A DNA stretch of 64,000 nt from assembly GCF_013523125.1 (NCBI RefSeq), contig NZ_JAAMQJ010000007.1:1-64000 (forward strand), written 5' to 3'. Below are positions 1 to 9,024 of this stretch, piece after piece. How positions within the stretch are numbered: position 1 is the first letter of the stretch; each line of letters starts with the position of its first letter. Made by a program: the position numbers and the translations under genes. The DNA comes from Pseudomonas entomophila (GTDB lineage: Bacteria; Pseudomonadota; Gammaproteobacteria; Pseudomonadales; Pseudomonadaceae). The notes below the pieces were generated by a model. The model saw only the letters and a list, made by a program, of their open reading frames with translations, was not told the DNA's origin and searched no databases.

Positions 1-82
1 CTCGCAGCGAGGCGCCTTGCATACGCATGATCATTAGCGTTACGCGCTCTTCGATGGTCAAGTGGGTGTAGTGAGTAGTCAT
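1..82 (-). mobile_element. IS30-family transposase, N-terminal part, cut by the window edge
   Basis: Reading leftwards from an ATG at 82, the minus strand encodes a start of the type MTTHYTHLTIEERVTL and then a helix-turn-helix-like stretch that leaves the window. The LTxEER opening followed by a 'Q-G-x-S-x-R-xIA' type helix is the usual N-terminus of IS30-family DDE transposases. Upstream of the ATG lie 'tgttgcactt' and GC-rich bases that probably contain the insertion sequence terminal repeat; the exact end lies somewhere between about 90 and 130. The element is inserted in the vgrG remnant to its right. Family assignment rests on only 27 residues. Confidence 0.7.
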
Positions 83-119
83 GCAGCACCTTACCTCGGG
101 TGTTGCACTTGGTCACTGA

Positions 120-973
120 GACCGCCATGCCTTCGTCAAGATCGGAATAGCCGTAAATTCCCTCGTACTCGAACATTTCGTACTGGCCGATCTCGCCTTG
201 CTGGTTGATCGAGTCGAGCTGCACCAGGTGCGGGTTGCGCGGCTGCTTGTAATCGAAGGACTTGAGGGTCAGTCGGGTCGGCTGCAGGCGGCGGCTGGAC
301 GACCATGCCGTGATCGAGTCGGCGGTCTCGGTGACCGAGGCACTGTGGTAGCGAATCACCGGCTGGCGCTCGAGCGGCGGCAGCTCGCTGCTGTCGTCGC
401 TGATGATCATCCGGTGGCCTTCCTGGCTGTGCTCGAAGGTGAAGAACAGCCCCTCCTGCTCGAGCAGGCGCAGCACGAAGTTGAGGTCCGATTCCTGATA
501 CTGGGTGCAGTAGCTGATGGGCTTGAGCGGCTTGCTCAGGCGGAACTCGTGTTCGGCAAGGGTCAGGTAGTACTCGAAGACTTCCTTGATGATCTGTTCG
601 GTGGTCTTGTCCTGGAAGATGCGCGAGTCGCGACGTCGACTGAGGATCCAGATCCACGGCACCAGTTGGGCGGTGTAGTTGGCGATACCGCCGTCAGCGC
701 CCGTGTGCACGAAGTCTGCCACATGGGCGCTAATGTAGCGTGTGCTGCCATCGGCCAGCGCAATGCCTAAGGTGACCTTCTTGCCAATCAGCTTCTTGAG
801 TTCGATGCGTGCGTCTTGAGAGATCAGATTGACTTGGAAGTTGAACAGCTCGAGATGGCTTCGCGGCCAGAGAAACTCAGGAGTTGCAGCTCCTGCTCGA
901 ACGGCAGCGGCGAATCGAAGGTGAACAATCGGTTGTGTTGGGCGAACGTGGACTTGAATGCGTCCATCAACAT
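120..973 (-). pseudogene. vgrG: vgrG (tssI) type VI secretion spike protein, 5' remnant with frameshift and insertion-sequence truncation
   Basis: From the ATG at 973 the minus strand encodes a VgrG N-terminus (FAQHNRLFTF, then LLSFSGREAIS), but this frame stops soon after. The neighbouring frame resumes with LFNFQVNLIS near 850 and runs through typical VgrG segments, including the WIWILSRRRDSRIFQDKTT block and SYCTQYQESDLNFVLRLLEQEG, to about 120. One base is missing around 849-856 (an expected codon before GAG CTG TTC). The gene is then cut by the IS30-type element. VgrG forms the gp27/gp5-like puncturing tip of the type VI secretion system; this copy cannot give a full product. A sequencing error could explain the frameshift but not the truncation. 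Confidence 0.85.
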
Positions 974-1423
974 ATCACTGCGTCCTGCGTCAAGTGGAAA
1001 ACTGTCCTATGAAAGCGTGCTGAAGCACACGTGTCAACCAGTTGGATCCCAATCAGAGGTGGCCGTTCAACCGCACCCCAGCGAAAACCCTGATTGGTTC
1101 AGGGTCGCAAGAGAAAAACCCAAAATTTGTTTCCAATTACATCAGGCGATTACGACTCACAAAGAACCACGCGCAAGGATTCACTACAAACAAAGTGTGA
1201 ACACGATAGGCAAGCAGACCGCTACACTACAAACAATTTGTTTATCGAGCTACCGTCACTTTAAATACGAAAACACTCACTCCTAAATAGCCTGCCAACA
1301 GCAATTAGTACCTCTATAGCAAGAGCCTTTATTAAATTTGAATAGCATTTTTATTTTTAAATTACCCCTATTCAATATTGAAAACTTTGGTCATTTGAAA
1401 AGAAAAACGCGCAGTACGCATAC
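974..1423. other. AT-rich intergenic stretch upstream of the vgrG remnant
   Basis: This stretch is clearly more AT-rich than its surroundings, especially about 1090-1430, with runs such as 'tttatttttaaatt'. Open frames across it show no recognisable protein and no good ribosome binding site. It probably holds the vgrG promoter. Its composition, together with the T6SS remnant and insertion sequence, suggests an acquired or decaying segment. I see no RNA gene. Confidence 0.5.
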
Positions 1424-1459
1424 AAAAAAAGGGGCATACCGCTCACACGATACGCCCCT
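1424..1459 (-). terminator. Rho-independent terminator of the sugar-acid dehydrogenase operon
   Basis: On the minus strand an 8-bp stem (GGGGCGTA / TATGCCCC, with one A-C mismatch) is followed by seven Ts. It lies about 70 bases after the stop of the cytochrome c gene, so it ends that three-gene operon and separates it from vgrG. Confidence 0.8.
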
Positions 1460-1527
1460 CCCCTTCGCAGCCCTCGGCTCACCCCACGCCGCTGACCACT
1501 TGCAGCATGCAGCTAACCCCTAACTGC

Positions 1528-2889
1528 TCACTCCTTGTCACTCGGCTTGAGCACCTTGTCCCCATGGGTATCCAGCGTCGCCCGTACCTTGGCCACCGCC
1601 TCGGCACTGACCACCGAGGCTTCGTTCGACCAGCCCTGGCGCAGGAAGCTGGCCAGCTCCGCCACCTCCTGATCGCTCAACCGCTGGGCGAAGCCTGGCA
1701 TCGGCAGCACCGACGGCGCGCGTTCGGTCGATGGCGTCTGCGCGCCGGCCAGGATCACGTGGATCAGCGCGGTGGCGTTTTCGGCGTTGACGATGGTAGC
1801 GCCGTCCAAGCGAGGGAACACCTGGGAGGCGCCTTCACCCGAGACGAAGTGGCAGGCGTTGCAGTTATCCAGGTACAGCCGCTGCCCCAGGGTCAGGTCC
1901 TTGGCGGCGGTCAGCTTGGCGGTGGTGGCCTCGCTGCGCGCTGGCTCGTGGCGGTAGCGATGGCCTTCGCCGTCGATCGACTTGAGGTAGGCCGCGATGG
2001 CCTGGAGGTCATCGTCGGTCATGTGCGAGGTGCTGTTGGCGACCACGTCGGTCATCTCACCGGCCACCGAGGCCTTGGCGTTGCGGCCGGTGCCCAGGTA
2101 GTCGACGATCTCCTCGTCGGTCCAGTGCTTCATGCCGCGCAGCGCCGGGACGGCCCAGCCGTTGAGTTCGGCACCGGCGAGGTAGTCGCTGGCGCTGTCG
2201 TCCAGGCCCTTCTCCTGCATGGTCAGGGCCCGCGGGGTGTGGCACGAGCCGCAGTGGCCGAGGCCTTGCACCAGATAGGCGCCACGCGCCAGCTGGGCAT
2301 CGTCGGCCACGCCCGGCGAGGGCTTGGCCGCTTCCTCGACGCTTGGCGAGAACAGCGCGCGCCAGTAGGCCAGCGGCCAGCGGATCGACAGCGGCCAGGG
2401 GATGTCGTTGGCGACGTTCTCCTGGGCCACCGGCGCGACGCCGTGCATGAAGTAGGCGTACAGGGCTTCGAGGTCCTGGTCGTCGACCTTGGCGTAGGAC
2501 GGGAACGGCATGGCCGGGTACAGCGCGCTGCCGTCGTGGCCGATGCCGCGACGCAGGGCACGCTCGAACTCGCCGTAGGTCCAGTCACCGATGCCGGTGG
2601 CCTTGTCCGGGGTGATGTTGGTGGAATAGATGGTGCCGATCGGCGAGGCGATGCCCAGGCCACCGGCGAACGGCTTGCCGCCGTCGTGACTGGTGTGGCA
2701 GGCCACGCAGTCACCGGCACGGGCCAGGTAGGCACCTTTGTCGATCAGTTCGGGCGTCACCGGCTGGGTCATCTGCGCGCTGGCATCGCCGGAGCGGTTG
2801 AGCAGCAGGCTCACCGCCCAGCCCAGCAATACCGCCAGCAGGCCGAGGATCACCAGGACCAGCAGGATGGAGCGGAATCGAGTCTTCAT
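1528..2889 (-). CDS. Triheme cytochrome c subunit of membrane-bound gluconate-type dehydrogenase
   Basis: 453 residues from the ATG at 2889 (an in-frame ATG at 2904 overlaps the upstream stop; I prefer 2889, which has GAGGCG before it). One N-terminal membrane segment (about residues 7-30) anchors a periplasmic protein with three CxxCH heme sites, CVACH at 61, CGSCH at 213 and CNACH at 343. This is the layout of cytochrome c subunits of FAD-dependent gluconate, 2-ketogluconate and related sugar-acid dehydrogenases, which pass electrons from the flavoprotein to ubiquinone. It is the last gene of the operon and is translationally coupled to the FAD subunit gene. Which sugar acid is used cannot be told from sequence. 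Confidence 0.93.
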   Translation of the reverse strand: MKTRFRSILLVLVILGLLAVLLGWAVSLLLNRSGDASAQMTQPVTPELIDKGAYLARAGDCVACHTSHDGGKPFAGGLGIASPIGTIYSTNITPDKATGIGDWTYGEFERALRRGIGHDGSALYPAMPFPSYAKVDDQDLEALYAYFMHGVAPVAQENVANDIPWPLSIRWPLAYWRALFSPSVEEAAKPSPGVADDAQLARGAYLVQGLGHCGSCHTPRALTMQEKGLDDSASDYLAGAELNGWAVPALRGMKHWTDEEIVDYLGTGRNAKASVAGEMTDVVANSTSHMTDDDLQAIAAYLKSIDGEGHRYRHEPARSEATTAKLTAAKDLTLGQRLYLDNCNACHFVSGEGASQVFPRLDGATIVNAENATALIHVILAGAQTPSTERAPSVLPMPGFAQRLSDQEVAELASFLRQGWSNEASVVSAEAVAKVRATLDTHGDKVLKPSDKE

Positions 2890-2900
2890 CGTCGCGCGCC

Positions 2901-4670
2901 TCATGCCTGCACCAGTGGCCCAGGGTTCTTCAGGTACTGGTCCTTGATCGCCTGGGCGGCGAACAGGGTCAGGGCGCCGATCAGCGCGGTGGGGTTGGCC
3001 TGGAAGTTCTGCGGGAAGGCATTGCCGCCGGGCACGAAGACGTTGTGCACGTCCCAGCTTTGCAGGTAGCGGTTCAGCGCGCTGGTCTTGGGCGATTCAC
3101 CCATGATCGCGCCGCCGACGTTGTGGGTGGAGACGTACTGGGTGATGTCCCAGTGCGATTCCATGGTCAGGTAGCTTTCGCTGAAGCTGTCCGGGTTCAG
3201 CTCCTTGGTGATGTCGCCGACGATGCCGCGCAGGTACTGCTGCAGCTTCAGCTCGTTGGGCTTCCAGTCGAAGGTGATGCGCAGCAGCGGCTGGCCCCAC
3301 GGATCCTTGTAGTTCGGATCGAGGTCGAGGAAGTGCTCGCGGTAGGACATGCAGCCGGTGGAGATGCTGACCTTCATGGAATGGCCGTACCAGTCCTGCA
3401 GGCCTTCCTTCCAGCCATCGCCCCAGTCCGGGGTGCCGGCCGGCAGCGCCGTGCCGATGGGCGCGCCGGTGGCCTGGGAGCTGTGGATCTTGGCGCCGCC
3501 AATGACGCCCAGGCCCGGGCCGTCGAAGTTGCCCGGCGAGATGTCGTTGAACATCTGGCCCGTGGCGCCAGCGGTGGCGAACGGGTTGAAGCGCTTGTCC
3601 TTGAAGAACAGCGTGCTGCCGCCGACGCTCAGGTAGGCGTAGTTGCGCCCGATCACGCCTTCGTTGGTCATCGGGTCATACGGCTTGCCGATGCCCGAGA
3701 GCAGCATCAGGCGCACGTTGACGAACTGGAACCCGGCCAGCACGACGATCTTGGCTGGCTGGAAGACTTCGTTGCCGTCGTTGTCGGCATAGGTCACGCC
3801 CCGGGCGGTCTTGCCGTCCGGGTGCAGGTCGACGCGCAGCACGTTGGCGCCGGTGCGGTAGGAGAAGTTCTCCATGCGCTTGAGCGAATCCATCACCGCC
3901 GTCTGGGGCGAGGCCTTGGAGTAGTTCAGGCACGGGTACTTGCTGCAGAAGCCGCAGTAGTTGCACGGGGCGATCTGGTTGCCGTAGGGGTTCTTCCAGG
4001 CCCGCGACACGTTGGCCGAGGGGTTGGGGAACGGGTGGTAGCCCAGGTTGCGGGCCGCCTGGGCGAACATCGTGTTGTTCAGCGTGTCCTGCAGCGGTGG
4101 CAACGGCGCCGGATTGGAGCGCGGCCCTTCGAACGGGTCGCCGCCCTCGATGATGCGGCCCTGCAGGTTGCCGGTATTGGCCGACAAGCCACAGATCTTG
4201 TCGAACTTGTCCATGTACGGCTCCATCTCTTCCCAGGTGAAGGGGAAGTCGCCGATTTCCATGTTCTCGGGCAGCTGGCCAGGCTTGTAGGCCTGGTCGG
4301 CGTAGGTCTTGAGCTTGAGGTCGGTGGGCGTCGGGCGAATCAGCACGCCGGTCCAGTGCAGGCCCGAGCCGCCGACGCCGGTGCCGGGCACGAAGGCGCC
4401 CCACTGCCGGGTGGGCAGAGCCACGGTGTTCATGTTGTGACGCACGGTCAGGGCTGCCGCCTTGGGCGTGACCATGATCTTGTTGCGCAGCCCGTAGGCG
4501 TACTGGTCCGCCGGCTTGGGGTAGGCGAACTCGGCGTTGGTACGGTCTTCGCCGCGCTCGAGGGCGCGGACTTTCAAGCCGGCCTGGGCCAGCTCGATGC
4601 TCATCAGCGAGCCGGTCCAGCCGAGGCCGACGACGACGACGTCGACTTCGTCATTGGTGATCTGTGCCAT
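2901..4670 (-). CDS. GMC-family FAD large subunit of membrane-bound gluconate-type dehydrogenase
   Basis: 589 residues, a typical length. The N-terminus holds the FAD-binding VVVGLGWTG motif; the middle carries a cysteine cluster (CNYCGFCSKYPC) of the kind linked to an Fe-S centre in FAD-dependent sugar dehydrogenases. The C-terminus has the STHNVGG and NPTALIGAL segments with the likely catalytic His and Asn. The subunit oxidises a sugar acid or related polyol in the periplasm and hands electrons to the cytochrome c subunit encoded next. Start chosen for AAGGAT seven bases upstream. It sits 36 bases after the small subunit gene. Pseudomonas genomes often hold several paralogues of this operon; substrate (gluconate, 2-ketogluconate or other) is unresolved. 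Confidence 0.93.
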   Translation of the reverse strand: MAQITNDEVDVVVVGLGWTGSLMSIELAQAGLKVRALERGEDRTNAEFAYPKPADQYAYGLRNKIMVTPKAAALTVRHNMNTVALPTRQWGAFVPGTGVGGSGLHWTGVLIRPTPTDLKLKTYADQAYKPGQLPENMEIGDFPFTWEEMEPYMDKFDKICGLSANTGNLQGRIIEGGDPFEGPRSNPAPLPPLQDTLNNTMFAQAARNLGYHPFPNPSANVSRAWKNPYGNQIAPCNYCGFCSKYPCLNYSKASPQTAVMDSLKRMENFSYRTGANVLRVDLHPDGKTARGVTYADNDGNEVFQPAKIVVLAGFQFVNVRLMLLSGIGKPYDPMTNEGVIGRNYAYLSVGGSTLFFKDKRFNPFATAGATGQMFNDISPGNFDGPGLGVIGGAKIHSSQATGAPIGTALPAGTPDWGDGWKEGLQDWYGHSMKVSISTGCMSYREHFLDLDPNYKDPWGQPLLRITFDWKPNELKLQQYLRGIVGDITKELNPDSFSESYLTMESHWDITQYVSTHNVGGAIMGESPKTSALNRYLQSWDVHNVFVPGGNAFPQNFQANPTALIGALTLFAAQAIKDQYLKNPGPLVQA

Positions 4671-4706
4671 CTTTGCAATCCTTCAATACTGCCGCTTGTC
4701 CAGGGT

Positions 4707-5423
4707 TCAACCGCGCGCGCCACTGAGGCTGACCGGTCCGAGGGGGTACGGGACGTTGTGCTGGGCAACCCATTCCAGGTAGCTGGCGCGGGCACCGGGG
4801 AAGCCGATGGCGATCCACGCCTTCATGCCGCGGTTGCCGCCGTAGATCGGGTCGGCCAGGTAGCCCTGTTTGGTGTTGTTCAACAGCTCGGTGAAGAACA
4901 GTTTGGACTTGAGCGCGGTTTCGCCGGCGGCGGTGAAATCCACCTGCCCGGCCTGCAACTGCTTGAGCACGGCGGTCTGGGTGGCCGCGTCCAGCGCCGT
5001 GAAGCCACGACCATGGGCGGACTGGCACCAGGCCTCGGTGCAGGCGATGCCCTTGCGGTAGATGTCCTGCGGCGTGTAGGGCAGCTGGTAGCCCAGGGTG
5101 GGCGGTGCGTTCACATCGAACGGCCCTTCCAGGTACAGTTCGCTGCCCAGGTCGCCCGCCAGCTGCTGGTCGAGGAACACCGGCACGTTGGCTTCCAGGC
5201 CGCCCGGACCACGCCCGCCGGCAGGGATCAGACGGTCGCAGGCCGCCATGACGAAGGCCCATTCGGTGGCACTGAAGAAGGTCGGGTGGTAGGCATCGAG
5301 CTGCGGCGCGATCATCTCGGCGGCATCGGCGGCGCTCAGGCCCTGGATCGTCACCCCGATGGCAGGCAGTGCGATGAGCGAAGAAAGCAGAAACTTCCTC
5401 CGTGAGGTTTGCTTCGACAACAT
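4707..5423 (-). CDS. Tat-exported small (gamma) subunit of gluconate-type dehydrogenase
   Basis: 238 residues. The N-terminus has a twin-arginine signal (SRRKFL at residues 7-12) followed by a hydrophobic stretch and an Ala-x-Ala-like end. The remainder matches the gluconate 2-dehydrogenase subunit 3 family (FFSATEWAFVMAACDRLIPA, then GGPGGLEANVPVFLDQQL-like text). The small subunit is thought to chaperone Tat export of the folded FAD subunit and to stay in the complex. It is the first gene of the operon, preceded by AGGTG at a good distance. Gene order small-large-cytochrome is the standard one. Confidence 0.92.
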   Translation of the reverse strand: MLSKQTSRRKFLLSSLIALPAIGVTIQGLSAADAAEMIAPQLDAYHPTFFSATEWAFVMAACDRLIPAGGRGPGGLEANVPVFLDQQLAGDLGSELYLEGPFDVNAPPTLGYQLPYTPQDIYRKGIACTEAWCQSAHGRGFTALDAATQTAVLKQLQAGQVDFTAAGETALKSKLFFTELLNNTKQGYLADPIYGGNRGMKAWIAIGFPGARASYLEWVAQHNVPYPLGPVSLSGARG

Positions 5424-5768
5424 TGTGGATTCACCTATGGCTGATCACTAGGGACCGGGAGTACGTGCTGACTTCTGTCGGTCAGCTGGTGCAGATGAAC
5501 ACTGCGGCGATCTGCCACACTTCCCTGGGGTCAGGCAGTCGACTGTTTGCGCGCAAGATGGTTCATAGCTGGCTAACATCTTGTCATAGTTGGTGGCTTG
5601 ACAGGTAGCTCGAATGCCGTTGGGTGGCTTTGGATGTGGTTGATGTGGAAGGGGTTTTGGAGCGTTGAAGAGGGCTTTGGCGAGCGGTTTGGATAGGTAG
5701 ATGGAGGATTCTGTCCAAGGGCTGGGCTGGTCGGGCGGGTATCGCAAGAAGGTTCGGTGGGGCGGGTT
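5424..5768. other. Upstream region of the dehydrogenase operon
   Basis: No gene is supported here. The part next to 5424 should hold the operon promoter and 5' leader; I find no convincing -35/-10 pair or operator. Open frames over the right part are artefacts of the adjoining repeat. Confidence 0.4.
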
Positions 5769-5901
5769 TTGTGGGCCCTGCGGGCCCAATCGCGGCCGGT
5801 CCGGCGCCCCGGCAGGGGCCGCTCACAGGAGATCGCAGTGGGCTGCGTCACCGCAGCGATGGAGCGGCCCCGTGCCGCGATTGGGCCCGCCAGGGCCCAT
5901 G
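5769..5901. repeat. REP pair, type A (inverted)
   Basis: Two inverted copies of a REP with core GGCCCTGCGGGCCCAATCGC, separated by about 60 bases; the right copy reads as the reverse complement. Such pairs form large hairpins in intergenic DNA of Pseudomonas. The same type recurs at 13.25, 33.97, 46.96, 47.27, 51.24 and 61.17 kb. Confidence 0.85.
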
Positions 5902-6003
5902 AAATCAGCCACCCCATGCATCAGGCAAACCGCCGCTACCACAGCGAGATATAAAAACGCCTCCTCTCCCTGCAACCAAGGCTCCGCCCTTCCTACCTCC
6001 CCA

Positions 6004-6819
6004 TCAGCGCCCACCCTCCGACCGCGCATTCTCATCCTGCGGCGTAGCTGGCCGTGGTTTCACATGGTCGTGCCCGGTCGGGTCGGGAATCTGCACCACG
6101 TGCCCACTCTGCCAGGCATCGGCGCCCCGCTCCACCGGTGCCGGGCGAATCGAGGCTCGGGCGCGGCGATGCTCCTGGGTATCGACCTGCATGCGCAGGT
6201 CACGCTGACGGACCATTTCGGCATCGGCCTGGCCATCGGCGGTGAAGCCCATCATCAGCTGCGGCACGCCCAGGGGCAACGCCTTGTCCTGGTCGGTGTG
6301 CCAGGTGTGCCAGGTCTTGCCATAGGTGTCGGCCAGCTTGGCCATCAGGCGTGTCTCGGCGGCCAGCGGCACGCCTGGCGCGATCAGCTGGCCCGAGGTG
6401 ATCTCGTGGGCATGGCTGTGCCACAAGGCCTTCTCCTTGGCCGGCAACTGGGTGAACAGGCGCTTGCTGATGATGTATTCGACCCCCATCAGGCGTGCGT
6501 CGCGCTGGTTGCCATCGTAGATCACGCACTGGATGAGTTCTTCGTTGACGATGGCGCAGTAGTGATGGGCCTCCATCTGCACGTGCGGATGGCCGTTGTA
6601 GAAGTGGAAGCCATCGAGGTACGTGTTGAGCTGATCGATGGGCGCCTGGCTCTGCAGGGTCTGTGCGCCCAGCTCCAGCAGGCGGGTGTCGGTCTGCTTG
6701 GGTGCGCCCGGCACGTCCACGGGCGAGCCGGTGTCACGGCCGGCGCAGCCTTGCAGGGCCAGGCACAACAGCCCCAGGCCGGCGATGACAGTGGTGTGGG
6801 AACGTCTGGCGATGGGCAT
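6004..6819 (-). CDS. DUF1264 (OBAP-like) lipoprotein
   Basis: 271 residues from the ATG at 6819, chosen because AAGGAGG lies just upstream and because the product then begins with a lipoprotein signal (GLGLLCLALQGC). The mature part has the DUF1264 hallmarks: GFHFYNGHPHVQMEAHHYC, NEELIQCVIYDG, LWHSHAHEITSGQLIAPGVP. The family is shared with plant oil-body-associated proteins; its bacterial role is unknown. The last 40 residues are polar and proline-rich. It stands alone, in the same orientation as its right neighbour, with a REP pair beyond its stop. Confidence 0.85.
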   Translation of the reverse strand: MPIARRSHTTVIAGLGLLCLALQGCAGRDTGSPVDVPGAPKQTDTRLLELGAQTLQSQAPIDQLNTYLDGFHFYNGHPHVQMEAHHYCAIVNEELIQCVIYDGNQRDARLMGVEYIISKRLFTQLPAKEKALWHSHAHEITSGQLIAPGVPLAAETRLMAKLADTYGKTWHTWHTDQDKALPLGVPQLMMGFTADGQADAEMVRQRDLRMQVDTQEHRRARASIRPAPVERGADAWQSGHVVQIPDPTGHDHVKPRPATPQDENARSEGGR

Positions 6820-6868
6820 GGTGTCCTCCTTGAGCACGAATGAGCGCGACCCCTGAGCGTCGCTTGTG

Positions 6869-7624
6869 CTATAGCAGAGGCCGTGGCGGCGCGAAAGTTT
6901 GATCGGCTTGCACCTGCACGCGTGCACGCAGGCTCAGCGCGTTGCCCAGAGCGGCACCGGCAGCCGTGTTGTCAAAGATGCACCAGACAGGTACGCCGGA
7001 GGCTGCCGAGTCGAGCAGGCGTCGCGTGAAGGCGTCCAGCCAGGGGGCCGGGTAATCGCTGTAGTACATGCGCGGCATGCCGTGCAGACGCCAATACACC
7101 AGTCTGGCCCAGCCCGATGGTTGGTCATCACCGGTGAACCGTGATGGATCGACCGCCGCACGGGCAATGCGCAGGTCGTCGAGCAAAGGTTGTGCCTGTC
7201 GCCAGGACGGGTGGCGCGGTTCGATGACCAGCCCGCCCTCGTGGCGCGCACGCAGGGCACGAAGAAAGGCCTCGACCAGGGCCGGGTCGAACACCAGCGA
7301 AGGCGGCAGCTGGACCAACAGGCACCCCAACCGTTGCCCCAGCTCGCCACAGCCGTCGAGAAACGCATCCAGGGCGGCTTCGCACGCCACCAGCCGCCGC
7401 TCATGGGTGATGGCCTTGGGCAGCTTGACGCAGAAGCGAAAGTCCGGGGGCACGGCTTCGGCCCACCGCGCATAAGTGGCCGGGCGATGGGGGCGGTAGA
7501 ACGAGCTGTTGATTTCCACGGCATTCAGGCCAGACGCGTAGCGTTGTAGCTGGCTGCCCTCACGCGGAAAATGTTCGGCATGGGGCTGCGACAAGGTCCA
7601 GCCTGCGGTTCCCAGGTAAATCAT
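6869..7624 (-). CDS. DUF72 (YecE-like) TIM-barrel protein
   Basis: 251 residues from the ATG at 7624, which has AGGAGG seven bases upstream; a longer frame reaches 7702 without a ribosome site. Family features: start MIYLGTAGW, EINSSFYRPH, FCVKLPKAITHERRL, LLVQLPPSLVFD, VIEPRHPSW, YWRLHGMPRMYYSDY and CIFDNTAAGAALGNAL. DUF72 proteins have a TIM-barrel fold and unknown activity. Forty-nine bases separate it from the DUF1264 gene, so the two may be cotranscribed. Confidence 0.9.
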   Translation of the reverse strand: MIYLGTAGWTLSQPHAEHFPREGSQLQRYASGLNAVEINSSFYRPHRPATYARWAEAVPPDFRFCVKLPKAITHERRLVACEAALDAFLDGCGELGQRLGCLLVQLPPSLVFDPALVEAFLRALRARHEGGLVIEPRHPSWRQAQPLLDDLRIARAAVDPSRFTGDDQPSGWARLVYWRLHGMPRMYYSDYPAPWLDAFTRRLLDSAASGVPVWCIFDNTAAGAALGNALSLRARVQVQADQTFAPPRPLL

Positions 7625-7806
7625 CGGTGGCCTCCTGTACCTGTCAACGGTGGAGCGACCTGCACAGCGCTTGGTTCCGGTCAGTTGCACGCCCCAGGCC
7701 AATGTGCGAGCGCCGATGCGCGGCAGCGATTGAACTACTCCCCTGCGTTTTCGATCTCAAGCGACAGTGGTACCCACCTTGGCTCCAGGCTCTCGGAGAA
7801 TACGTC

Positions 7807-8124
7807 ATGCGCCATCTATTGCTGGTTCCTTCGCTGCTGCTGTGCCTGCCGGTCGGCACGGCCCTGGCCGACAACACCGTTCGTCACGTGGCGACGTCGG
7901 CCGGTATCTCGGCCTCCCTGTACTCGACCTTCAAGGACGACAAACGCATCATTCCGGCCCAGGACGAGCTGTCCGCATTCGTGGCCAGCGATGGCGCGAT
8001 CCGCGGTGCCTACGTTGAGTCGGCTCTGCAGCAGGTTCGTCAGTCCAATCCTGGCCTGCAAGCCAGTGATGCAGACCTGGCCAAGGCGATCCTGGCGCAC
8101 GACGAAAGCGTCGCCAGCCGTTAA
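7807..8124 (+). CDS. DUF2388 small exported protein
   Basis: 105 residues from the ATG at 7807. A clear signal peptide (MRHLLLVPSLLLCLPVGTALA) precedes a short mature domain with TSAGISASLYSTFKDDKRI, AQDELSAFVASDGAIRGAYVESAL and ALQQVRQSNPG, characteristic of DUF2388, a small periplasmic family found mainly in Pseudomonas, often as tandem paralogues. Function unknown. Here it is single. Confidence 0.87.
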   Translation: MRHLLLVPSLLLCLPVGTALADNTVRHVATSAGISASLYSTFKDDKRIIPAQDELSAFVASDGAIRGAYVESALQQVRQSNPGLQASDADLAKAILAHDESVASR

Positions 8125-8356
8125 GGCCTGCACATCGGCCGGCCAGTCGCGCTCGCGCTGGCCGATCGACGTCCGACGCTCCACTCATTGCCTGGCCTTT
8201 CCTGCTTCGTCTTTGCCCTCCCCCGGCGATCCCACTGCCCATAGCCTTCTGCCTCTGCCCAGTCGCACCGCCTCGACCGTCCGTCCGTTAAAGGGCACGC
8301 CTGCGCCTGGACGTTGCCCCATCTTCAGTAGGTCAATCCCATCCAGGAGACTCACC

Positions 8357-8803
8357 ATGAAGCGAATTCGTCCACAACATATCGCTCTTGCACTCTGCCT
8401 CGGCATCGCAGCGCCCATGGCCATGGCGGCCACCACCGGTGCCCAGACACCCGGCAGCCCTGCCACTGCACCCGGCACCAATGGCTCTGCAACCGGTGCC
8501 GGTAACGGCGGCGGTGTCGACAACTCCAGCTCCGGCAGCATGAACGGCGGCACCGGCTCGACCGGTAGCGGCATCAGCCACGACACTGGCAACACTGGTG
8601 CCGAGGGCGCCACCGGTTCTGGCGCGGGCATGGACTCCGACACCTCGGGTGGCGCGGGCACTGCACCCGGCTCGAACTCGGGCGTCGGCGGCAAGACCGA
8701 TGGCGGCAAAGGCATCGGCAACCCGACCGGTGATGGGGTCGGCACCGGCAGCGGCGGTAGCGGTTCCGGCATGGGCAGCGGCTCCAGCGGCGCTGGCAGC
8801 TGA
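8357..8803 (+). CDS. Gly/Ser/Thr-rich low-complexity exported protein
   Basis: 148 residues with a good ribosome site (AGGAGA) before the ATG. The signal peptide ends near AMAA; from there to the end the protein is almost only Gly, Ser, Thr, Ala, Asn, Asp and Pro, with no aromatic residue or Cys and only a few Lys. It looks intrinsically disordered, periplasmic or secreted. No family recognised. It is flanked by other exported proteins but shows no overlap with them. An overlapping minus-strand frame is proline-rich because of the same composition and is not a gene. Confidence 0.75.
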   Translation: MKRIRPQHIALALCLGIAAPMAMAATTGAQTPGSPATAPGTNGSATGAGNGGGVDNSSSGSMNGGTGSTGSGISHDTGNTGAEGATGSGAGMDSDTSGGAGTAPGSNSGVGGKTDGGKGIGNPTGDGVGTGSGGSGSGMGSGSSGAGS

Positions 8804-9024
8804 TCGATCCATGCGTGCGCCCTGGCCGTCCAGGTCGGGGCGTGATGATCGATTTGCGGGGCGTGCACGCCCAGTGATGCCCTGCAGTCGACCTCAGCAC
8901 CTCACCTGTTTGTCCCCCCTGCTCCAACCGCCTGCCTCGATCCAGTCGAACTCCAAAATCCTTCGTCCAGTCACACGGTCAGTGCTGCGGCACTCGACAC
9001 CCGTGCCTCACAAGGAGATTGGAC

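Noticed and set aside
816..1286. 156-residue plus-strand frame
   Set aside because: Overlaps the vgrG remnant and AT-rich spacer, no ribosome site, no family.
3045..5405. 786-residue plus-strand frame over the dehydrogenase operon
   Set aside because: Shadow of two high-GC genes on the other strand; no recognisable protein.
5769..5901. Transposase terminal repeats
   Set aside because: The inverted copies are REPs; no transposase gene lies between or beside them.
8810..8845. Hairpin after the Gly-rich gene
   Set aside because: The stem is imperfect with bulges and no T-run; too weak to call a terminator.
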